A stretch of DNA of 64,000 nt, taken from the NCBI RefSeq assembly GCF_020283565.1, contig NC_060065.1, positions 38,490,409 to 38,554,408 of the forward strand, written 5' to 3'. Shown piece by piece: positions 24,601 to 37,700 of the stretch; positions within the stretch are counted from its first letter, which is position 1, and each line of letters begins with the position of its first letter. Under the pieces are notes generated by a model. That model was given only the letters and a program-made list of their open reading frames with translations. It was not told the DNA's origin and did not search any database. The DNA is from Trifolium pratense (taxonomy: Eukaryota > Streptophyta > Magnoliopsida > Fabales > Fabaceae). A program made the translations under genes and the position numbers.

Positions 24601-26110
24601 GAAATTTGGATTACAGCTTGGCTGATTCACTTCTTCATTAGAATACAAAACTTGCTTGCTTATGCCTAGATGAGTAGGCCATCATAGGTAGATCATTAGT
24701 TACAATCTTTGATATATGATCTTTATCTCACCAAACTAAGATATCTTGAATTTGCTGCACCTATAATTGGAAGGTTTTCATGATTTCATCTGTATTAAAT
24801 TAAAAGTAACTGATAAAAATTAAGCATATGTAATTTTTCATCTGTATTATAAAAAAAAATTGACAAAAATTCACCAAAAAAAAATATGACAATTTTTAAT
24901 TCTGAAAATTTTTTATGTATTCAATTTTAGTCCCTGCTAATTTTTCAAAATTTTTAAATTGTTTAATTATTTTTTTTTAACGTAAATTGTTTAATTATCT
25001 TAAAATTTTAGATTTTTGAATAATTTTTTTGCATATATATTTAGAATACTATAAAAAAACTATTTAGAAAATTTTAGAATTTTTTAAAATGAGAAGAATT
25101 AATTATGAATTTTTTAAAAGCAAAGGGATAAACTATATTTATTTAATCTTCTATTAATATATGATGATTCCATATATAGGAGTTAGCAAGACCAAAAAAA
25201 ACAGTTACTTTTTTTTTGACGAATAATAATAAAAAAAAGACAGTTACTTTGAAAGCAAAGGGATAAACTAACATGAAAGTCAAGGTTTGGTATTATTCAA
25301 TTGTTTAGTGGAGCAAATCAAAATATGGATTTCTTCCTTTTTCTATCCATTCTTTGACAGATCCATTGTCCAATTGGAATTTCAATACATACTAGACATT
25401 TTATTACTTCAATAGACATTTAGCCATTATTTTATGATTTTTAAACTCAGATTCCAGTTTGATTTGAAGTTCTTACCATAAAGCATTCCTTTTTTTAAAA
25501 AAATATTTTGGGGCTAAAAAGTGAGTATTAAGAATCTCATGGATTTTGTTGATGTCGAGAGAATCACTCAATTGTGAAAAGGAATTTTTCTTTATAAATT
25601 GCATATGTGAAGTCTGTTACATTATAATTTTTTTTTAATTGGCCAAAGAACCCTGTATTAAAAAACAACAATTTAAATTACAAGGTGTGCACAATCTAGA
25701 TGCTAAGAAATTGTCATGATACAAAAAATAAGCCAAAAGCTACACAAATGCGAAGAAAAGTTATAAGTCGGACAAACCCAAACGAAGTAAAGGGTTAAAA
25801 ATTCAAAAGGTAAACGAACAAACGAAATCTTTGAACTTCACCTATTGTATTTTTAATAGGTTTTGATGTATGTTTCAATTTGAATGAATAAATATTTATT
25901 TTTAGTAAAAAAAATAGTTGTTGCATTTTTTATATTGGCATCTTTGGCATTCACCGAGACATCCCATGTGATTATTATTTATGAAGAACCTCAAAATTCA
26001 ATAATTGTTGATTAATAATGACTCCAAGATAAATACTTTCGTGTAATTTTTTCAAAGTGTTCATTATAAAAAGAATCGGAGAGAGTATGTCAAAATTAAA
26101 ATGTTATATT
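24601..26110. other. Intergenic, AT-rich
   Basis: No gene was recognised. Short poly(A)/poly(T)-bounded pieces (for example near 25210 and 25630) suggest small retroposon fragments, but no family could be assigned. Confidence 0.4.
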
Positions 26111-26111
26111 A

Positions 26112-26235
26112 ATAATGGTTCAAGTGGTAAGAATATTGATCCTCTTAAGCATGTGGTCAGAAGTTCGATTCCTAACTTATGCATATGAAGAAAATTCGAT
26201 TGGATGAAGAGAACCCACTTTATGTGCCACACAAG
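26112..26235 (+). repeat. SINE, plus orientation
   Basis: A tRNA-like promoter is visible, with an A-box-like TGGTTCAAGTGGTAAG near 26116 and a B-box AGTTCGATTCC near 26162. The 3' end is uncertain. Confidence 0.55.
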
Positions 26236-27538
26236 TTACCCGATGGAAAATAGTCATCACTAACTATGATGGTAACTTTGTACCAAAATATGTGACTTGT
26301 CATTTTTTTATTGAAAACTTTTGTTGAGATATTGTTGAGATTAATCCTCCACTTATATGCCATGCCATTTTGCAACACACACGCTCTATAACTTTTTGTT
26401 CCTTCCAATTGATTTTGTTTTTCTTTCTTAGGATAAATAGCACATGATTCTAATTTCCTTGAAGCTTCTTCCATTTGAATCATTATGTTCCGAAATTGAA
26501 CCAACACAACTTTTTTCTTTACCAATTTTAAAATTGTAAAATCTATCAACTCGTGCAAGGATTATTCTATCTTTGAAGCATGTGATGATAATTTCCCAGA
26601 AGCCTCCCATTTTCAATTATTTCGTTTTAATTCTCTACAATTGTCTATATTTACAATATTTTTTTTGAAACAGAAGCATCCCATTTACAATTGTCTATAT
26701 TTACAATTTTTTAACCTTCAATTTTCAAGAAAATGGAAACTCAATAATTCAAAGTATGACAAAAAATTAAATAAAATATAACTAAAAAATTTTACGACTA
26801 AAATTTAAACTTAAATTATTCCAAAATATCTACATAAATATAACTAGAGTTTGTTATCCACGTTACCTCAATGATAGGTTTAACCTCAATCACTTTGATT
26901 TCTCATTTGTGCACTTTTATTTCAAATTAAAATATCTACACAAATATTATTTTTTTCTGCTCAAGAAATTGTATTTTCAATTAGTTTTTTCCTATAGAAA
27001 TATATGTAAGTTATGTAGCTTCTAATTCTCTTCCACCATTGAAGCTAACAAGAAATGCAAGCCTTTTGAGGCTGGCAAATGTTGGATGTTAAATATGTAG
27101 AGCTGGAACATAATGTTTGTGGAGAATATCTTGTTGTCGTTCAAAACAGAAGGTTATATTATTTTGTTTGTTTTATGAGAAAGGTATCTTGCTTTAGCTG
27201 TATTATTTGTACATTATACTTTGTTCGTACAATTATATTTATGCGAACACTTCCATATTCCAGGAGCGCATGGAGTGTGTATTTGGTGCAGGTGGCGTAA
27301 GTAGTTACTACGTCTGTTACCATTGTCGTGTAGAATAAGCCTCTGCGAAGTAATAGATTGAATCTGGAGCACTTGAACCGCGTGCATTGGATCTTGATCC
27401 AGTCCAAAACAGTAACGGAAAAAGAACAATTTTGTAATCCATGTGTAATAACATCAAATACACAACTGTTATTTTAGTAGGGAGACTATTATCTTAGAAC
27501 TTTCATATAGGAACTAGGTTCCTTATTATGTAACAACC
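26236..27538. other. Intergenic, AT-rich
   Basis: No gene or clear element boundary. Short reading frames on both strands have no recognisable domain. Confidence 0.4.
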
Positions 27539-27720
27539 GCTACTAGAAAACACCAAATTAGCCCCCAAAATTAGCATCGATCCTCGACACCGATGCTATT
27601 AACGTCGGTTTAACTCACACTAACCCCTACCTTTTTTTGTTTATTTTTATTAAAAAAATTAGTGTTGGCTGCTACGACGCTATTGTATAAAAGGTTCGAC
27701 GCTATTATCTTTTTGCATTA
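27539..27720. mobile_element. Possible CACTA end fragment
   Basis: CTACTAGAAAAC near 27541 resembles a CACTA terminus. It is followed by subterminal-like repeats (GACACCGATGCTATTAACG and CTACGACGCTATTG). No matching right end was found. Confidence 0.3.
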
Positions 27721-29531
27721 AAATTAATTCTTTAAAAAATTTCCCTTTCTGTTTGTAAAAATAAAAAATTTCCCTTTCACTCACTCAAATAATAAATAAA
27801 ATAGAAGACTAGAAAAATTTAAGAATTTATTCTTTAAAAAAACTCTTTTGTAGCAAACAATTCTCTTTCGCTCACTCGAATAATAAATAAAATTGAATAC
27901 TGAGCCAATTTCAATTTGATTTATTTTTGAGCTTATAAAAATATCATATACAAATCAAATAAACTTTTATATTGCTTCTTAAGTCTTCACAAAAAAAATT
28001 GTGTTTTTATAAGCTGTATTTCATTATCCATCTTTAAAAGTTTATAGGGTCCGTTTGGATTTCGCTTATTTTTCATAAACCATCTTAAAAAGTTTATAGG
28101 GTCTGTTTGAATTTCGCTTATTTTTGAACTTATGAAAATAGTTTATGCAAACTACAGGGCCAGGCAGACGCATAACGCGCCTGCCTGTGTGTAACTTATG
28201 TCCCAAAAAAAAGATATGTCTAATGTTATGGTTAGTTTGTTAATAAAAAAAATTTTGCTGCTAAAAAAATGTGTCTTATGTTATGGTGAGTAGGGGTGCT
28301 CGCGGTACGGTTTGGTTCGGTTTTGAGTATAAAAGTCATCCTAACCACGAGATAAAAATGCATGCGGTTCCGTTTGGTTCAGTTCGTTTTTAAGTCATCC
28401 AAACCAAACCAATGTGGTTAGGGTTGGTTCAGTTTGTGCGGTTTATCACGATATAAAAAATATGACAATATTTCCAACTTGTTACAAAATAAACATATGA
28501 AATTTTAATTTATTTTATTGTTTACATGATACAATTTGCATATACAAAAATTGCATATACATAATAACTTATTTTTAATATCAACCGTATAGTTCTCGAT
28601 CGCATGAAATGATATGTTTTGACTTCATCTCATTTGGGTTTGGTTGGGAATTTTGGGAATGTGATATATTTTGAAGCTTTAAGTGTTGATTCATGATTCT
28701 ACGTGCTTATTCATGATTATTGAGTGTTTTGATTTGAGAAAAATGTTTGTTTTGATCATGGATGATGGTATTTGAACAAGTTTATGAGTTTTGTAAAAAT
28801 GAGTAAAAATCCATGAGTTTTTTTTTTTTTGAAAACTTGGTATCCGACCTTAGGACCGACTAATCCAACTCATCAACACAACCATCAACTAATACAAAAC
28901 AATTAACAAGTATACACTTATTAAATTACTCATAAACATCATTTAAAAACCAAGTAAATACTCTCAAGTCATGCTTCAATAAGTGAGAAATAAATTCAAT
29001 CAAATAAGGATACGAAGTACATTAATTATATCTAAATCATGCCAACATATAAGCAACTTGTATAAACCAAGCCTTATGTCAGCAAACTAACTCCGTAAAC
29101 GGAAAAATTGTGAAAAATAGGTTCCGACAAAAAAAGTAGTCAAAAAGTCAACCACAAAAAGGAACCGTCAAACAAAAGTTAGCGTCAGCTAGTGTTCGAC
29201 GCAAAGCTACAGAATTTTGATAAAAAACGCAAAATGCTTCGGATTCTCAAAAATAATCACTTATTTTCACATATAAGCACTTATTTCGACTCAAAAACAT
29301 ACATACATCATTTACCATGCTTACATGTGATCAAAAGCACTTAAAACAACTTAAAATCATCAAACAACTCATATGATGATGAGTAATATAGTTGAGGATT
29401 TTGGATTATGTTATCCATATATCATTATGATGAATTATAGTTGAGTAGTATTATATGTTTGGTACTTGATCATTCATGCATTCCATTGATGCATTATAGT
29501 TGAACATCCTTTGTGATGATATTGTTGAGAT
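27721..29531. other. Intergenic, with a SINE tail fragment at 28819-28900
   Basis: Mostly AT-rich with no gene. At about 28819-28870 a minus-strand SINE tail is visible: a T-run, then GGTATCCGACCTTAGGACCG, matching the tail of the SINE at 1072-1270. Around 28060-28130 two copies of a GTTTGGATTTCGCTTATTTT-like unit suggest a MITE fragment. Confidence 0.45.
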
Positions 29532-29720
29532 GAATAATGCTAGCAACACACTCTTTAACAAACACACTCCAACACACTCTCTTTTATTGGTTGAAATTCA
29601 CATGAGTCCCATAAAAAAATGTGGACCCATATAACTTTTATGGAACCCATGTGAATTTCAACCAATAAAAGAGAGTGTGTTGGAGTGTGTTTGTTAAAGA
29701 GTGTATTGCTAGCACTCCTC
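29532..29720. mobile_element. MULE-type foldback MITE (189 bp)
   Basis: Two arms of about 70 bp are almost perfect inverted repeats. The left arm begins TGCTAGCAACACACTC and the complement of the right begins TGCTAGCAATACACTC, with a short loop between. A perfect 9-bp target duplication TGTTGAGAT lies at 29523-29531 and 29721-29729. The hairpin would be very stable and could give small RNAs if transcribed. Confidence 0.92.
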
Positions 29721-29729
29721 TGTTGAGAT

Positions 29730-31180
29730 AGTTGAGATTTGGATTCGGTTGGTCCAATATAGTTGAGCTAGATGGTACCACATGCATTTAGTAAATGTTA
29801 AGGGAACATTTCATTGTTGAGACATTAACTTGCATTTAGGAGATGAAGGTGTTCATTCCTAATTGCTATATGATACTTGACATTAATGAATTGTACTTGA
29901 TTAATTATGGTTTAACCTTGTATCTAATTGTGACGTGAGATTGTTGTAGTTTTGATGTCTAATTAATTAAAGTGTTTAGTATGCGTGATTACTTACACTA
30001 TGTGAATTTCAATAACTAACTCTCTGTTATGTGTATGTGCTGGACTTTTGGGGGTCCAGATTCTCAAGTTATCTGTTTGTCAGTGTTCGAGTTGTTGGCG
30101 AAGCCCCGCTCTGATTGTGACATGGGGAAGAATTCATAGTCTATTATGTCGTCTCATTGAATCAAAAGTGTATATTTTATAAAAAGTAATTTTGTACAAG
30201 TGATGTTTACTAATTAATCTTATTAGTAGAATTTTAGTGAAGAATGTAACATCTTGAACTAATATTTTTTAATTTATTTTGACTTCGAGTCTTAAAGTTA
30301 TTTTTATCCGCTTCTTATTTTGAAAAATAATTTTCTATGGTTAGAATGATTTAAATATTGGGTTTGGGTGTTACAATGTACACCCCTAGCAGTGTTAAAT
30401 TAAAACTCTTAGGGAGAGTTTGCCACACATTTGAGTCACACAAGGCTCGAGGATTAGTCTCTACAGTTGTGCGCAGAGGATACCCCGTTTAAAAAAAATG
30501 TATAGGAGAGATTTTTTTAAATAAACAAACAAGATATTTGGTGTATCATTAATTCTATTGAGTATTGATGAAACAAATCAATTTTAAGATTTGCTCTTTT
30601 TTTTTCTTAAGATTTTATGACAATACAATGACTTTATTGGAATATTTTATATTATTTATCAGAATCTATTTGATGTATAATATTTGATAAATATATTATC
30701 AAAAAATAATAAATGATAAATATAAAATAGAATATAAAACATGATAATGATAAAATATAAGAGTTATCTCATGTGTTTGCTACACACTAATAACAAATAA
30801 GACAATATTATTTTACCATATCATATAATAAATGTGAGGGATTTATTTATTTATTTATTTTGGGATTTATGTCATATATTAATAGAGAAGTTAATATTGA
30901 TGCTTTATATATATAATGCAAAAAAAATATGGTGAAAAAAATTGGTAAAAAAAGTAAGAAAAAAACATAGTTCGGAAAAAACGGAACTACAAAACAAATA
31001 TGTCATATATAAGCGGGACACTCAAATAAAGTCAAAACCAGACATTAAAAGCATTTGGATTCGGTTTCTATATATAAGTCATCCAATAATTAAAGCATAT
31101 TATAACCATTTTTTATTTTTTTATTCAATACATTAGGAAAAAAATAAAATAAAGATCCTACCAAAAAACTAAAATAAAAT
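29730..31180. other. Intergenic, upstream of the metacaspase
   Basis: AT-rich with no gene. A SINE tail-like piece (GGATTAGTCTCTACAGTTGT followed by an A-run) lies at about 30450-30500 on the plus strand. Confidence 0.4.
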
Positions 31181-31186
31181 AAAGCT

Positions 31187-31275
31187 TATTATAACTTTGA
31201 CCATTTTTTTATAAATCATATTATAACTTTGACCATTTTTTTATAAATCATATTATAACTTTGACCATTTTTAAT
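31187..31275 (+). promoter_or_regulatory. Three tandem W-box repeats (32-bp period) before the metacaspase
   Basis: A unit reading TTATAACTTTGACCATTTTT repeats three times. Each repeat holds a W-box core TTGACC (31197-31202, 31229-31234 and 31261-31266), the site bound by WRKY factors. The sites lie 229-298 bp upstream of the metacaspase ATG. The sequence is seen directly; the regulatory role is inferred. Confidence 0.55.
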
Positions 31276-31494
31276 TTTGATTCAATACATAGTAGTAAAA
31301 AAAACAAAAATTGAAACATATTAGTAAAAAATTTGATCAAATACAAATCATAAAAAAACCTTTACAAAATCATTTTCTTTTTTTTTTCGAGGTAAACACC
31401 AACAAATCCTACCAACCCATTGCTTCTCTCTCTTTCTCTAAAATTCAAATATAAAAAGGAGAGATTAGAGGTGACTATAGTTGCATGCATTAAA

Positions 31495-33188
31495 ATGGCT
31501 AAAAGGGCAGTGCTAATAGGGTGCAACTATCCAGGAACAAAAGCTGAGCTAAAAGGGTGCATTAACGATGTGTGGAGGATGCACAAATGTCTCATTGAAA
31601 AATATGGATTCTCAGATGAGGATATCACTCTCCTCATTGACACTCACCGTTCTTACACCCAACCCACCGGAAAAAACATTCGATGTGCCATTTCAAAGAT
31701 GGTTCGATCAGCTCAACCTGGTGACGTGCTCTTTGTCCACTATAGCGGTCATGGCACCCGTCTTCCTGCTGAGATCGGGGAGGACGATGATACTGGCTAT
31801 GATGAGTGCATTGTTCCCACAGATATGAATCTCATCACTGGTATACTTTTTTATGTTTTCAATCTATTTTCATTTAAGAAAACTCAAGTCAATCAAATAA
31901 TCTAGAGTTTGAGGCACGTTTTGTATTTTAACTTATGCATTATTTTTTTGTCTCAGATTTATTTATTTGCTTTATAATTTTGTTTTTGTTCAAACAATTG
32001 ATCGTTTTAGGTACCATTTAATAAATCAATCATTTATTTAATATATTTTTGATTGATTTTTTATATTCTAAACCTTTTGGGTTTAAGATTAATTAAAAAA
32101 ATTCGTAAACGTTGTTTAGCTGGTATAGGCTACTAGAAACATTATTATTTGAGAAATCGAGATTCGATCTCCAGAATTTAGCCACTAGGCTATTGAAAAG
32201 GTTAGGAAAAAAACTAATTAAAAAACTAATTTAGCCACTGCAAGTCTGCGATAAACGTTTGACATGTAAACAAAATATTGTGAAAGCAAAATCATATTTC
32301 ATTGTTGTGGCTCTTTGTTATGCGATGCTAACTATCATTTTGGGTTGCCAAACAGATGAAGATTTCAGAGATTTTGTAAAAAGGGTACCTAAAGGTTGTA
32401 GGATCACAATTGTATCCGATTCTTGTCACAGCGGAGGATTGATAGAAGCGGCAAAGGAGCAAATAGGAGATAGTACAAAGGAAGGAGGACATAGTTCATC
32501 CTCAGGCTTCAAAAATTTACTTAAAAGAACTGTGGAAGATACCATGAAGTCTCGTGATATTGGAGAAAAACACGATCTTCATCATTGGGACCATAGCTAT
32601 GTGAAGAATAGGTCTTTGCCACTTTCAACTCTTATTGAAATGCTAAAGCTGAAAACTGGAAAAGATGATATAGAAATTGGAGAATTAAGACCTACCCTAT
32701 TTTATATCTTCGGGGAAGATGCTAGTCCTAAAGTGAAGAATTTCGTTAAGTTTGTTTTGAACAAACTTAAACATGGAGGTGGTGAGAATGAAGGTCATGG
32801 AGGAATTTTGGGGCTGGTGAACAATCTTGCTGAAGGGCTTCTTAAACATATGCTGCAGATTGACGACAATGAGGAAAACGAAAATCCTGTCGAGCCTGCA
32901 GAAGAAGCATATGCTACATCAACTAAGCACAACATTGTAGATAGTGGAATTCTACTGAGTGGTTGCCAAACTGATCAAACTTCAGCAGATGCAAGTCCTA
33001 ATGGAAATTCTGATGAAGCTTATGGGGCGTTTAGTAATGCCATACAAGCTATAATTACGGGGAAAGATGTAGTTACAAATCGAGAGCTTATCTTGAAGGC
33101 TAGGAAGAAACTTCATAGGCAAGGTTATACTCAGAAGCCAGGACTGTATTGTAGTGACAATAATGTCGATGCTCCTTTTATATGTTGA
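31495..33188 (+). CDS. Type II metacaspase
   Basis: A cysteine protease of the caspase fold that cleaves after Arg or Lys, calcium-activated and linked to damage signalling and cell death (family knowledge). Two exons, 31495-31840 and 32356-33188, give 392 aa, close to Arabidopsis MC4. The protein starts [20 protein letters not shown] with no N-terminal zinc-finger prodomain, which defines type II. The catalytic dyad is His86 (VHYSGHGTR) and Cys139 (SDSCHSGG), the same numbering as MC4. The linker contains LKLKTGK (Lys218) at the expected autoprocessing region, and the acidic linker and C-terminal p10 end [19 protein letters not shown]-initiated upstream extension was not used because MAKRAV is the conserved start. 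Duplicated 3' ends lie at 33779, 44838 and 63469. Confidence 0.96.
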
Positions 33189-33313
33189 TTTGATAGTGAT
33201 ACAACTTGTGTTTGTTTGCAACTACTTTTATGAGTTTTTCACAATCAATGTTGCACAAAAGAAATATGTATTTTATGTTTTGTTATAAAATAATATGTAG
33301 CATTTGATTTTTC

Positions 33314-33314
<1 letters not shown>

Positions 33315-33347
<33 letters not shown>
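33315..33347. repeat. (AAT)n microsatellite
   Basis: About eleven AAT/ATA units about 130 bp after the metacaspase stop, in its 3' flank. Confidence 0.95.
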
Positions 33348-33778
33348 TGTAACATTCTACATAATCGAGTTCAGTAACATTCTACATAATCGAGTTCAGC
33401 AGTATTTCCCTATGTCAATGATCAACCATATAGAGATATAAAATTTTGAATTATACACAAAACTGGGTGATGTAATCAAAAGATTGAATTGGAGATTGCA
33501 CAATGATGACATACGTCATTACACACAAATAAAGACCGTTTGCAAGAGTTTTTAGTAGAATTTGCACCAAATTCATGGAGGAATAATGCACTAGTATGAG
33601 AGTTTTTGTAAAGGAAGAAAATAGCTGAAGAATTGTAAAAAAAGAGCCAAATTTCCTGTTTTGCCGCCCCAGGCGAAATTTTCAGTGCCTGGGGCGAAAT
33701 TTTGCAAATCAAGCAATATAAGCCACAAATCAAGCAAATTAATTAAAAAATAACATGCCTGATGCCTCAAACTCAAAG

Positions 33779-34452
33779 CGAAGGTTGTATGATCACAATT
33801 GTATTAGATTCTAGTCAGTGGACGATTGATTGAAGCAGCCAAGGAACAAATAATTCATCCTTAAGCTTCAAAAACTTCCTTAACAGAACTTTGGAAGATA
33901 CCAAGTCTCGTGATAACTATGTTAAGAATAGGTCTTTGCCTCTTTTCAACTCTTATCGAAAAGCTAAAGCAGAAACACTGGGAAAGATGATATAGATATC
34001 GGAGAACTAAGACCTATACTATTTTATAACTTCGGGATGCTAGTCCTAAAGTGAAGAACTTCAATAAGTTTGTCTTGAACAAACTTTAAACAAAGAGGTG
34101 GTGAGAGTATAAGTCATGGCGGAATTTTGTGGCTGGTGAATAGTCTTTGCAGAAGAGCTTCTAAAATATATGCTGAATGACAGTGGTGAAGAAAACAAAA
34201 ATGTTGTCGACTCAACACAAGAAGCATATACATTACATAGCAAACTTCGGCGAATGCATGTCCTAATGGAAATTCTGACAAAGCTGATGGGGCATTTTGC
34301 AATGCCATACAAGCTATAGTTGTAGGTAAAATGTAGCTACAAATCGAGAGGTTATCTTGAAGTCTAGGAAGAAACTTCATAGGCAAGGTTACACTCAAAA
34401 GCCAGGACTCTATTGTAGTGACAACAATGTTGATACTCCTTTTATATGCTGA
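33779..34452 (+). pseudogene. Metacaspase pseudogene 1 (exon 2 copy)
   Basis: This is a degraded copy of metacaspase exon 2, from the segment coding [11 protein letters not shown] to the stop after PFIC. Where the gene has DSCHSGG, the copy is shortened and changed, so the catalytic Cys is lost. Several small deletions shift the frame afterwards. The C-terminal part ([17 protein letters not shown], then TGA at 34450-34452) is still easy to read. It lies between the intact gene and the FGT1-like gene, whose stop is 315 bp further on. Confidence 0.9.
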
Positions 34453-34766
34453 TTTTATAGTGATACAACTTATGTTTATTTGCAAACAAAATAATAATAT
34501 GTAGCAAATATAACAATCAAGTTCATACATCATATGTGAAAGAAAATCCTATGTCAATGATCACCCATGTAGATATCCCATTTTTATTTATACACATAAC
34601 TGGGTGATGAAATCAAAATATTTCAATGGAAATTGCACAACTGTGATGCATCTAAATGAGATAATTAAGAGCTTTTCTTTTCCACAAAATTCAGCAACAA
34701 TCTTAAGCCAATACACCTAAAACAAAAACTGCTAGTGTGATTTTCAAAAACTGCTGGTGTCTCAGG

Positions 34767-37700
34767 TCAATCATCCAGTACTATAAACTGTGGCTGTGTT
34801 GTTAAACCTGCAGAAGATGTCAAAAGCAAATATATAAGTACACGCATCACCTTGGAAATAAGAATTTGACCAAAATTCAAAAAAAATCCGATATTTGCAA
34901 CTAAGAATAATTAAGAAAAAAAATATTTAGCTTTTAACGTGCAGGTGTGCTTTTAAGAAAAGGTGGTAGGGATGGAGAGAAAAAGAAACAAACCTTCAAG
35001 CACAGTTGTAACTGCTGCATTAGGTACAAGAAGCCCAACTATACGTCTGTTATCTGATGATGTAGTTTCAACGCAAACAATGCGTATCCTCCTGTGAAAT
35101 TGTTTGACCTGTACATATTTTTATTTGCATTATTATAAAATAATTATTATATTTCAAGCAAGGTGTAATGCTCCAATGATTAAACAATCCACCAGAGGCT
35201 CAACAGAATCAGCACATTTTTCATCAGGAATACAAATACCTGCTTAGAAAGAGCCGTTTGTATTTTTCCCCAAATAGGAACAATGACACCACATAAGACA
35301 TTTACTTCTTGTAGTCTTGAGCCAACTGAACATGATTTACCATTCTTACAATTCGGACCATGCATGCACTGACAACAAAGGTAAGAAGTCATAATGTGAG
35401 ATAATGTGAATTTAAAATTAGGACCATGCATGAAGGTGCAATTACGAGAAATAACGTATGGTATATAAACCTGTTTAGATGATGCTTCATAATCGTGTTC
35501 CCAACGAATTTTGGCCGCCTCTAAAGATGAAACTTTTGAATATTTTTTAGTTAATTCTGCCCGATGCATATCCCTACAATTGCATTGGAAAATGGGTAAA
35601 CAAGAAAGTTAAACTAAAAGAAGGCCAAGTAACTGAAATACATACCGAGGTGATTCTCCGGTGGTGGGACGAACTATCTTATACATAGCTGAAGCAGAAC
35701 TGGAATATAAAGAACAAACATAATGAGTTCAGTAAACTGTCATTAATTGAAATTGAATCGTTATACAAGTACGACAAAAATCAGAAACAATACCTTTCAA
35801 AAGCTAAAATAACATGACGTTTTCCCATAAACTCACTCTTGGACAGGTAGAAGCCGTCATCAGATGAACCAAATTCAGATTTCAGCTTCCCTTTCAACAT
35901 GGTGTTCGCCAACTGATGTGTAAATGATATCAGTAAAATAGGTAAGTTAGAGTAAAGAAAAATTTAGTTAGGACATCTAAGAAAGAATATGCACCTCCCA
36001 TGAAACTCCACGATCCAAGGAGAATGTGAACAAAACAGTTGAAGCCCCACTCATTTGATCAACATAGACTGTCTGCATCAGATAAAAGTTATACCGTCAG
36101 TCTTAAATACGAAAATGAGTGGCAGCAAGAAGTTTAGAACAAAACTAAATACCTTTGGAGTCCCTTGCAGTTCAATGACATTAGCTTTCAAGTGAACAAT
36201 GCCTCTGTCAAGGCTACCTTCAATGCGAGCTTTTTGAACAAGAAGATCCAAGTTATTCACAAATAACTCAAATAGCCTGTTGATACAGAATAAATTAGTG
36301 TATTGAACAAAATGCTGAAAGTAAAAGCATCAAATCATTTCATTCACAAAATACAAACCTATTCTGAATCTCAGGAGCTATGCCCAAAATCCGGTTGAGA
36401 AATCGTCGAATAGCTTTTTTATTTTGGTTGCTTTTTTTAGAGTTTCCTTTAAATATAAGAAGTCAACATTTAATAATGAGGAAAAACACTGATAATGATG
36501 AAAACTGAAATATATTTTGATTAGATATCATATCACCATTATTATATACGACAAAAACAATGAATTACCAGTGGTTTCCATAGAAATTCCAACAGAATCA
36601 AGAGCAACTGTAGCCTGCCCATTAAAATCTTTGATTGTATCTGGACTGTCAGATAAGCATCCTGGAGGTACAACAACAGGAGGATCCTACATAACACTAC
36701 TTTTATCAGTAGATGGATACGAGTAATTCATTTCCTATTAAACTGGAATTGCCAATATGCATATTTGTTATTTTCAACAAAAATTATATACCTGCTCCTT
36801 TATTGCTTTGTACAAATTCTCCAGAGCCCTCTTTCCATAATCATTCTCATAATTATATGCACTTAATGAAGGTCCAGCCCTGTAATGAATGCACGAACAA
36901 TATCGGCTAAGATGTTAAAATATATCCATGGTGGCTCACTAGAAACACAAAACTGATAAATCCTACTTACCTGCGGTCCCCCTGAGTCAAAGCCCCAAGG
37001 GATTCTAATCTCATAGCAACAGTTGATGCAAATCGGCGTTCTCCACCAAGGTCTGAGAATAGTAATCTGAAGAACATTTTCAAGGATAAGAAATTGCATT
37101 AAACGACACTTATCACTGCAACAATTTCAAATAAGATTTATAGTGTTCTGTTTCCCACTTGGACCAAATTAATCAATAATGCTTAGTGACCTGTATTGTG
37201 GTGCTGAGACTTGATTTGATCTATGAGTTCTTCCAAACTGCTGAACTGCTCGGTCGGCACTCCATGGAAGTTCTAGTGTTATATGAACCCTTCTTTTCTA
37301 TTTTGTTAAGGTCAAAGAAAACAAAAACAAAAACAAAAAACAAAATTAGCATAAAATAATTGTACAAAACCCATAAAAATAATACAAACAGTTTGATTAC
37401 CTGATTTCTCACTCTTCTGTCTGCCTGCAAGGAAACGCCAGCTGATCCAGCTTCAGAGATGATAGCGACTAACTTCTTACCTTCCATGAAGAGCATTTTT
37501 TCATGCATGTTGACCATTTCGGCAGTGACATCTCTTCTAAAGGGAAAAACACAAAAAGTTAATTCAGCTAGAACGTGAATGTTTATCGATTAGATATGGA
37601 GACATTTTGCAACTCACGTATTTCGAGGCTCATAAACCACACCCTGTCCACTAGGGTCTCTCACAAGCCTTCCCTTCCTTCCTGTAATTTCTGCAACTAT

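Noticed and set aside
31420..31494. N-terminal extension of the metacaspase frame
   Set aside because: It starts at TTG, not ATG, and type II metacaspases begin at the conserved MAKRA-like start.
32100..32210. Possible SINE in the metacaspase intron
   Set aside because: A single GATTCGATCTCC-like stretch exists, but no second promoter box, tail or target duplication.
32259..32355. Open extension upstream of metacaspase exon 2
   Set aside because: It is intron sequence before the AG acceptor at 32355; the phase of exon 1 fits only with the start at 32356.
33660..33705. Hairpin CCCCAGGC...GCCTGGGG as an RNA gene or terminator
   Set aside because: It is only an 8-bp stem in intergenic DNA, with no further support.
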